From assembly GCA_002812745.2 (NCBI GenBank), contig NCSJ02000461.1, positions 1-28,388 of the forward strand: 28,388 nucleotides of DNA, in the 5' to 3' direction. Positions 21,641-28,388 of the stretch are shown here, piece after piece. The number at the start of each line of letters is the position of its first letter. Position 1 is the first letter of the stretch. The notes beneath the pieces were generated by a model that was not told the origin of the DNA, ran no database searches, and saw only the letters and a list, made by a program, of their open reading frames with translations. The stretch is from Scytalidium lignicola (taxonomy: Eukaryota > Ascomycota > Leotiomycetes). Both the position numbers and the translations under genes were made by a program.

Positions 21641-23556
21641 CTACTTCCAGGCACACTCCACCACCTCCCGAACAGGCCTAATATTCCCAAATCTCTTCCT
21701 ACTCTCCATCTCATTAAACCTCCTCAACACAAAAACCCGATCTTTGTCCTCTGTCACATGACACGCCGCGACAAAGAATGGCCACAAGGAGCTGGAGCGT
21801 GCCCCAATAGGAGAGATAGGACAGCGGGACATGATATCAAGGATCTCGCGCACGCAGGTTTGGATTGTGGACTGACGCGCGGAGATTGGGGAGAAGCTGG
21901 GGCAGAGATATTGTAGGAGAATGAGGGTTGCTTGCCGGAAGGATTCCGCGGTGTTCAGAACGGTAGAGACGCTTTGCGCGTCGACTGGTGATAGGGAGGA
22001 GGATATAGTGCGTGGTGGAATGAGGGGTGTTTGAGTTAGAGCAGTAAGTCTTCTTTCGGTTTGGACTTTCCAGAGGAATATTTGATGTCGTTCTTGTGCA
22101 CTCATGGTATTTTTCTGTGATCGGACCTTCTGAGATATTTCGAGGATGATAGTCATGATTTCTGTTGAGCAGCCGACGATACAGTCAATTTCCTGCTCTG
22201 GTCTATTAATCGTTCTTAGCCAACGTAGTCCTCCTTCTAGTAGAGCCTGTTCACGCTCCTTAGTGGGATGCGCTAGCGCGGTGTATGCCATGATATTATG
22301 AGAGGCGAAGTATTGCCCAATAAAAGACAAGACCGCCCCATCTGAGGATCCGTTATTTTGGTGTGAGAGCTTCAAGAATCGTGTTCTGGATGAACGTTTT
22401 TGGGTCGAACGCAATTTCTCCAGATTTGCAACTCCGCAAAAGATCAGATATAAAGTCTCGCGAGAGTTCGTCGATTAATGGGATGTAGCTTGCTGTCGAG
22501 GTTCTGTTCATAGCGGTTGCGGCGGCCTTACGACGTTTCTTTGTTGACTCGCTCCTGTTTTTCGAATTTTAGATTTTCCTTATATATTTCACCATCCAGC
22601 TCGATTTGCATCCATCCGAGATGTCGAAAAAGCAGAGCATTAGAATGGTGCTCAGTAACTCTGACTTTGAGATTGTATGCGACTCACTTCGAAGCAGTCG
22701 CTGAAGAGTTTTCAACGTGCAACCCTTGTATTGCAGTGCTGTGATGCGATAGCGTGAGTCATGGAACTTAAGATGGTTTGCTGCCACGGCAAGCACGGAT
22801 TTTAAAAGAAGTGGCGATATTATTGAAATGGGAACGATGACATTTCTGTGTCCATTGTCCTGGGTATCAAGTAATGCGCATGTTGAACACATTCGATTCA
22901 CATCTAGGGCGGTGGTCAGTTGTTGTCTCACCCAAGAGCTGCAGCAGTCACTTACAGAATTCGAAGAGGAAGGAATCGGACTGTGATAAGTTGAGCGGCC
23001 CAAGCCCAGCAGAAGGGCTAGCAAGAATAGAGCTCAAAGAGATCGAGTCAGGCGTCGAGGTCCTTTGGAAAGATTTAACGTACACAAAGTTCGCATCCTC
23101 TTCTTTGCTCCTCGATAGAAATGAGCTTGGAACTTCCTGGTTGCTGTGCACAAATACATCCTTGGACGTGGTGTTCAGGAAGACGATCCATGGTTGCCTA
23201 GCTAAATTGCGCGCCGTTTGCAACTGTGCTAGAGGCGTAGCGCTCTTAGTGGTACTGCCATTGTACTCATGTCCACCTTTCTTTCCTGTCGTTCCAGCTC
23301 TTCCAACAGCAATACCTCTCGACAGAGCCTCATCGGGCCAAGTAAGCTTCATTCTATACGAGCAGGCTCTACTGCTATCGCAACATCGTTGACACTGTGG
23401 TTTCTTTTCTACGCCAACCTTAGTAGGTGAATCATCAGGATATTAGAATGTGTTTTCACCGTCGCATTTCAATTTACGCTGTCGACAACATAGGCAACCT
23501 GATCGAGTGCGTGATGTGCGAGACCTTCCATTGAACGCGATCTTTCTTGGTGCCAT
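21641..23556 (-). pseudogene. Zn2Cys6 transcription factor broken by a P450-like insertion
   Basis: Fungal binuclear-zinc regulator, nuclear. Exon 1 is 23556-23460, exon 2 23408-22956, exon 3 starts at 22903; introns of 51 and 52 nt (GTGAAA..GTAG, GTAAGT..CTAG) keep phase. The zinc cluster spans the first intron: Cys21, 24, 31, 38, 41 and 48 (GCLCCRQRKLKC, then CQRCCDSSRAC). A Ser/Thr-rich linker follows, then the fungal_trans_2-type domain (SPLLLKSVLAVAANHL, LLSTILMLCFFDISDGC). At SSW (22596) the domain stops; a TAA follows at 22571-22569 and then a foreign stretch. The domain resumes in another frame at about 22367 (AVLSFIGQYFASHNIMAYTA) and runs intact to EMESRKRFGNIRPVREVVE at the natural end. 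Without the insert the gene would look complete. The product is probably truncated and non-functional. Its targets may have been the flanking genes. Confidence 0.83.
22385..22562 (-). pseudogene. Cytochrome P450 fragment inside the transcription factor gene
   Basis: About 60 codons read STKKRRKAAATAMNR, then SYIPLIDELS, LLRSCKSGEIAFDP, FIQNTILEALT. This order matches the helix C-E part of fungal microsomal P450s of the CYP504 (phenylacetate hydroxylase) type, where KRRRKAAATALN-P, SY-PIIDLES, K-G--DP and an ALN-SLTL block occur. No haem-binding Cys region is present. It lies in frame with exon 3 of the host gene but behind a stop. No target duplication or transposon ends are evident. An alternative, a misread intron, is unlikely since the text is protein-like and matches P450s. 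Confidence 0.65.
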
Positions 23557-24408
23557 CAAGGGTTGCTTGTGCTCAGTGCAACTACCCCTCGAAGAATGCG
23601 ACACCGGGCTATATCCAGACTAATACGTGCCACATAGATATTTTCTCTAGAGTCGTTTAGTCAACGGCTATGGTTTAAGGGACTGGGGATTGAGAGGTCC
23701 AGCTAACTTACTGCATGCCTCGGAATGTCTTATCTAAACACACCCGAGGAGAGTCCGATAACTACATAGTTAACTAATGCCCTACGAAGGTGCGAGGGCT
23801 ATTACTCACCGCCTCGCGGCAGAATTTTCTCTTTTTGCGCTGGTGCTGGTTAGGATTCTGCCCAAAGGCCGCGGGCAATAACTTAGCCCTTGCACCTTTT
23901 AGGTTGAGTAAGAATAGAGTGTTATCTTCGTTGTAGAGAAAGGCGATTGTTTATGAATTTTAAAAATGAGATATGTGATGTTTGTCTCTTAGGGATAAGC
24001 GCTCCCAGTCCTCTTTTCTTATGTCTACAGATAACGAGACTGGCCCAGAGATATTGCGGACCTAGCCCTTACATAGGTAGAAGGTATGAGTAGCCTATTC
24101 TCATGTCCCCGTATTGTACATCGGTACTGAGGCCCCCTGGTATCAACTTTACAGTCTGAGTTTCATGCAAAATGTTATTGAAATAGTTAATATGCTGCCT
24201 AACCTATCCTAAGAGCTAGATATCTTAGTTTACGGTACGGTCAAGTAATGTAGAATGATCAAAGATATCGTCTCACTTTCCGGCGTATTTTCGAGTCCAG
24301 AAACGGCAGATCATACCTTGACTTCGTTATTTAATGGCTAACAATCCTAATTATCGATACAGGCGACACGCATGTTTACGCAGTTTGACTTAACTTATAC
24401 TCTTCTTC
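23557..24408. other. Intergenic region
   Basis: Between the start of the transcription factor and the end of the permease. No ORF, repeat or RNA gene could be supported. Confidence 0.5.
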
Positions 24409-26134
24409 TCAATTCCGGACTGGCGCTACTGTGATAGTCTGCGTCCTCTTCCACTCTTCATCCTTTAGTTGCTCGCTATCCTCTTTCACGGACACAGCTG
24501 ACACACTGCCGGTCTCTCCCACCACATCGCTATCCAGTGAAGCGCGGAAAGCAACGCGTTTTGGCAACAAGTACCTTATGTCAATAAAGCGCAGAATGCA
24601 CGTCATGATGATCACCAGGACTAACAAAGCCAGGGCGGATTGCCAGCCGTACTTGTAATATGGAGCTTGGGAGGCTGGCCACACCAGGACCTGCGACCAA
24701 GCGGAAATGGCGTAGTACCCAGCGACTGCGACACCGACGATGAGGGAGCGGGCTTCAGGGTCTTGTGGGATGAGATCAGAAAGCCATGAGAAGATGAGTG
24801 GAGCGGTGCCGAGGCAAATATATGAGATGAAGTAGGACGCATATACGGCAGATACGGAGACGGATCCAGGATGTGAAGTCCAAATACTTATGATAATACA
24901 TGGAATAATTCCGATAATTGCTTGGAGGACGATGAGTGTCCATCGAGTCTCGAAGTAGTCGGAGAGCAAGGCCCATATCCATACAAAGACCACGTTAATA
25001 GCGGAACCTCCAATAGGGATTGTGTTGACATCTGTGACACTCCACCATGCACTGCCGTCTGTATTCTTGAGTGATTTGAGAAAGAGCGAGAAGTAGACGT
25101 ATCCGTATGTCCCGAGAACAGTTGAGATATATAAAATCGCAATGAAGTAGACTACCCAGCTCGAGAACGTGCGTTAGACGCCTACCCAGGTCATCTTCTT
25201 TAGTTCAGCGCGTCCATTGCGAGCGAGTCGTTCTAGAGAGATCTCGGGGTCGATTTTCCTAAACCAGAATGCGCGGGGATTTGGGTTGTTGGGGAGATCA
25301 GGTATCATGAAAAATCCGGCAAGACCCCACACAACGGTGATAATGGCGTTAATGACAAACAGCCACCGCCAGCCTGCTAGTCCATGGCGTCCGTCTAGAG
25401 TGTTAGTTATGGCGGCTTGTAAAGCACCTGACATCATTGATCCCACAGCCTGGCATGACTGATAGAATCCCATACGTTTTGCGAGCTCCGTTGGTGTGTA
25501 CCAATGCACTAATACAGATTAGATAAGAGTATGAGAATTGCATGCCAGTCCCGTGTGGGATCGAAGCTGAAACAATTGATCGACATACTGAACAGAGTTA
25601 TCATTCCGGGCCAGGCACTGCTTTCACAGAGACCGAGGAAGACTCGGAGAACATAGACTTGTTTTGCACTTGTGGTCATGGCGATGAGCCCAGTGATCAT
25701 ACCCCAGACAAGTTCCAGACCGGGAAGCCAGAAACTTGGTCGCACGTAGGTCAAAATAATTTGGGAGGGAATAAGCATGATGCAGTAGGCGACGTTGAAG
25801 TAAGTCGTGAAGCTGATCCGGTGAGTCCACTATCCACGGTCATAATGCTCGTCCAACTTACAAATTGAGCTCATTGCCATATAGCTTCAAGTCTTCCTTC
25901 ATGCCAGAAACGTAGGCATTATTGATGTTCTGCTGGTCCAGATACTTGATAACTGTAGATTTGGTCAATCCCTGCGTTTTGGGTTTTACGATATTGCACG
26001 ATCAATATACCTTGAGAAAGGCAACCAAAGGTCAGAAGAAATATATCGAGACGTCGAACCAGGGCCTTCTCCTCTGGAGAGCGCATGTGATGCCTTGCCG
26101 GCATAATTCGATCAAACAACTTAAAGGATACCAT
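24409..26134 (-). pseudogene. MFS permease, ACS/allantoate family, one in-frame stop
   Basis: Exons 26134-26011, 25952-25862, 25812-25589 and 25508-24409 join in phase (introns 58, 49, 48-49 and 79-80 nt) to 513 codons, the usual length for Dal5-like anion:cation symporters of the plasma membrane. Visible: RRLDIFLLTFGCLSQ and [18 protein letters not shown] (helix 1 and first loop), FNVAYCIMLIPSQIILTYVRP, GLCESSAWPGMITLF, WYTPTELAKRMGFYQSCQA, LAGWRWLFVINAIITVVWG, ALLSDYFETRW, and a charged cytosolic C-tail. The start is the Met shortly before the SPEEKALVRRLD motif. Between MTWVGV and RTFSSWVVYF the codon is TAA (25176-25174), most simply CAA mutated. A 34-nt intron there is possible by ends but breaks the frame. 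So the gene appears inactivated by one mutation; otherwise it is intact. Its substrate (carboxylate, vitamin or amide) cannot be told. Confidence 0.85.
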
Positions 26135-26870
26135 GATTATTGCGCCAATGGCAGAAACAAGAAAGGGATGGTATACGGCGACGAACAAAGTCAACTTCCA
26201 TGGTGGCTATGGCCTTAATATGTATGAGATCGGGAACAGTCAAGATAGGCTGGCATCTGCCACTATCCTCGAAAGCAGAGATCACACGGCAACTTCTGCA
26301 TTGTATTTGAACAGTAACGCAGATCTGAAGCGCGAGACGCAGGTGGGCTGATAAGAGCCAGACGAAACCACCAATGATTATATTTACTCAGACATTTGGA
26401 GTACACTCGGCAGAATTTGTGGCAGATCAATCCGCTCCCCCACTCAAAAGAGTTCAGTGACTGGAATCAACAACGTAGGAAGCACTGAATATTGAGGGAA
26501 CAATCAGGTAGTTCAAAGCTACAGAGAGCTAATATCCAACGATTATATCAATCCCGAAGCTAATTATTCAGACAATGGCAATTTCCAACCTGCGATGTTT
26601 ACGTTGAACAGTTTCGAAGATAACATAATTATTTACAGTAGTGGATTTCATGGCCACCTGGCAGGTGTACGCGCGATAACACAAATAGACATGGATACTG
26701 TCATATTCCAATTCAGCCTGTTTTTTCGCGNAAAGAGCCCCGTGCACCACTTTTTGGTGCGCGTACCATAGAAAAGTAATGCGTGGGACAGAATCAATCA
26801 ATTGCTTACCATACAACGCGTTTCTACACTTGTTTTTCGTGCCATTTTACCGTTAGATATCGAATGCAAT
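26135..26870. other. Spacer before the right-hand AT-rich block
   Basis: Small ORFs here lack protein character. A perfect 6-bp hairpin GCACCA-loop-TGGTGC lies at 26744-26760, just after an N (26731), close to where composition shifts to AT-rich. It may mark an element boundary, but no partner terminus was found. Confidence 0.4.
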
Positions 26871-28058
26871 ATGCCACGTCCAAAATCCAAAAAAACGACC
26901 AAAAAAGCGCCTTCCAAGAAGTCGAAACAGCTCCTAAACCCCTCAACCCCTATTCAACGACCTAGAATTCGACTTATATCTCGAACTCCTGCTCCAACAG
27001 AACAATTACCGTCTTCTGTAGTTGTTACATCTCCAGAGGCTCTAACTGAACGTTCATCAAGTGTTTTGCCGTCCTTTTCGCACCCCAATTCGCCCTCCGA
27101 TTCAACTAATACACAACGACCGGCTAGAACATCTTTACCTTTAACACCTTTACCTGAACGTAATATAAAGTTCTAAATAAAGGTATATTTCGAAGAAAAG
27201 ATCATTACATCTTATGCATATATAGTCAATCTGAACGACCCTTACCATCTTCAATATAAATCGATTATTGCAAAAGAAAAGGAGTTTGTAATTGACTATA
27301 CAATGTGTAGACATATACAAGGGGTTCTAAGAAGTAGAGATACGTTAGTATACAGTTATAATACTGAGAGGAAACCTATTGTATCTGAAATACACTATAG
27401 TGATTAATAACAACATCTTGAAAAGATATTCAAGAACAAAGCTGCCAAAAAGAAGGAGATTCTTCGAATTAACATCAAATATACTATCAATTTCAACTTA
27501 TATAACGAATTACCTCCTGAAATAACACATAAACCTACTCCAAAACATGTATTTTCAGCTTTAATAGATGAAAATACACTTGAACAAGAAGATATCAAAC
27601 AAGAACCAATACCTAAAAAACAACAGTCAACAACAAATATTCAACTTGATAAACTATAACNAAAAAATACAAAAGNAACCTAGAATATAGTACAAGGCTT
27701 ACTTTATTCGATTTTCATCAATATAACAANTTTTTCTTATCATAATTTCGAAAAACTATGTTATAACATAATTAATAAAGATTACAATACTCTTTATCTT
27801 GCTGTCAACAGCAAAATAGCTAAAGAATAAGCAGTTGAAATCCATAAAGGCAAAGCAACTCTCAAAAGACCTTCTGCGAAGGTAATTACTATGATAACAA
27901 CTTATAACAAGCAATATAAGCAAAGGAAGGATATCAAAAAGAAGTTGAATTCAAAGGTTTCGTCAATCATAATAACAACTCCAGGTAATTACATTATATA
28001 CAATTTTAATAATAATAACATGCTTTATAACATTCCAACTGTTACGGGTTTTACCTAA
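26871..28058 (+). pseudogene. Unrecognised decayed ORF, about 390 codons
   Basis: An ATG at 26871 opens one frame that, skipping Ns at 27661, 27676 and 27730, continues to a TAA at 28056. Its few internal stops (27174; two in a row near 27405; one near 27657; one near 27829) all fit CAA to TAA. The N-terminus is very basic (MPRPKSKKTTKKAPSKKSK), followed by a Pro/Ser/Thr-rich linker. A middle domain reads YIVNLNDPYHLQYKSIIAKE, DYTMCRHIQGVLRSRDTLVY. Then comes a Lys/Gln-rich stretch and a C-terminal part with FDFHQYNNFSYHNFEKLCYN and QRKDIKKKLNSK. I know no family that matches. AT-rich codons and Gln-to-stop decay suggest a repeat-borne gene under RIP. It could be an accessory or gag-like protein of a mobile element. 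Confidence 0.55.
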
Positions 28059-28388
28059 CAAGCTGATTGGTGTAGGCCTGAGGCTCGGTACACGGAAGGT
28101 GTGCATAGAGAACCTAACAATCAGGGGTCACGTGATGGAGTCTTGGGATCCCTGGTGGACTCCAGTGGACTCCAAGGACTCCAAGGGATCCAACTGTATT
28201 TCATTATCTATATAAGCACGCTGTAGGAACATGAGAGTAGATTCCTCGGAAAGAAGAGTGGTGGCTGAGCGGGCAGTGCAAAGGCTTTCAGCGATGACAC
28301 TACGCAAAGTCGCGTGCTTTTGAAGTTTCGTTTGCTAAAGCCCAAATTCACAACGAAGCGAATCCAAACCAAAAAAATTTGATGCCAG
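28059..28388 (+). promoter_or_regulatory. Promoter-like segment, possible start of another mobile element
   Basis: Composition turns GC-richer. Seen in order: CCTAACA at 28054-28060 and again at about 28111-28117; a palindromic TCACGTGA box (about 28129-28136); a block with GGACTCCA three times flanked by GGGATCC on both sides (about 28147-28191); a TATA-like TCTATATAAG (28207-28216); and TGGCTGAGCGG at 28262-28272, which fits a Pol III A box, with a weak B-box-like GAAGCGAATCC at 28355-28365. CCTAACA ends and a TATA box are common in fungal LTRs, but no matching TG end or second LTR is in the window. Call tentative. Confidence 0.3.

Noticed and set aside
25143..25176. 34-nt intron (GTAGGC...GGGTAG) removing the stop in the permease
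   Set aside because: Shorter than the other introns here and splicing it breaks the frame, whereas reading through matches the family apart from the stop.
28255..28370. A tRNA gene (Leu/Ser-like D-arm text GTGGCTGAGCGGGC)
   Set aside because: Only the A box fits; no acceptor-stem pairing, no good T-arm.

Overview
The window looks like accessory, transposon-rich DNA from a filamentous ascomycete (Pezizomycotina; a Eurotiomycete-like relative is my best guess from gene style, not proven). The basis is short introns of 49-80 nt with GT..AG ends and CTGAC-type branch sites, a Zn2Cys6 regulator, an ACS-type MFS permease, a BBE-like FAD oxidase, a seven-helix rhodopsin-like receptor, and transposons decayed by C:G to T:A changes of the RIP kind. 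Composition is two-sided. Positions 1-7500 and about 26,800-28,060 are extremely AT-rich, while about 11,400-26,200 is gene-like and more balanced.

Left block (1-8622). A Tc1/mariner transposase on the minus strand is cut by the window edge (1-869). After an AT-rich spacer comes a full-length but destroyed Helitron Rep-helicase on the plus strand (about 2100-6392). Behind it lie a DUF3716-like remnant on the opposite strand, an (AGT)15 microsatellite, a cluster of GC-rich palindromes and an unrecognised decayed ORF (7879-8622).

Fot1/pogo element (9226-11209). It is complete, with 113-bp inverted repeats, a TA duplication and a single transposase frame broken only by six Gln/Trp-to-stop codons.

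Gene block (11,465-26,134). It holds two unrecognised intronless genes, a small doubtful ORF, a six-exon secreted FAD-linked oxidoreductase, a rhodopsin-like membrane protein, a cysteine-rich secreted protein, a Zn2Cys6 transcription factor broken by a piece of cytochrome P450 gene, and an ACS-family MFS permease with one in-frame stop. Two copies of one MITE family lie in its spacers. Oxidase, permease, regulator and P450 scrap could be the debris of a small catabolic or secondary-metabolite cluster, but this is inference.

Right edge (26,871-28,388). A long lysine-rich decayed ORF of unknown family is followed by a GC-richer, promoter-like segment that may be the start of another mobile element.

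Quality warning: there are 17 single Ns, nearly all next to homopolymers. Where an N falls in a readable gene (FAD oxidase, Helitron, 3' ORF), skipping it restores the frame. They behave as inserted placeholder bases, so several apparent frameshifts are artefacts. Real damage to the genes is the nonsense codons and the P450 insertion.
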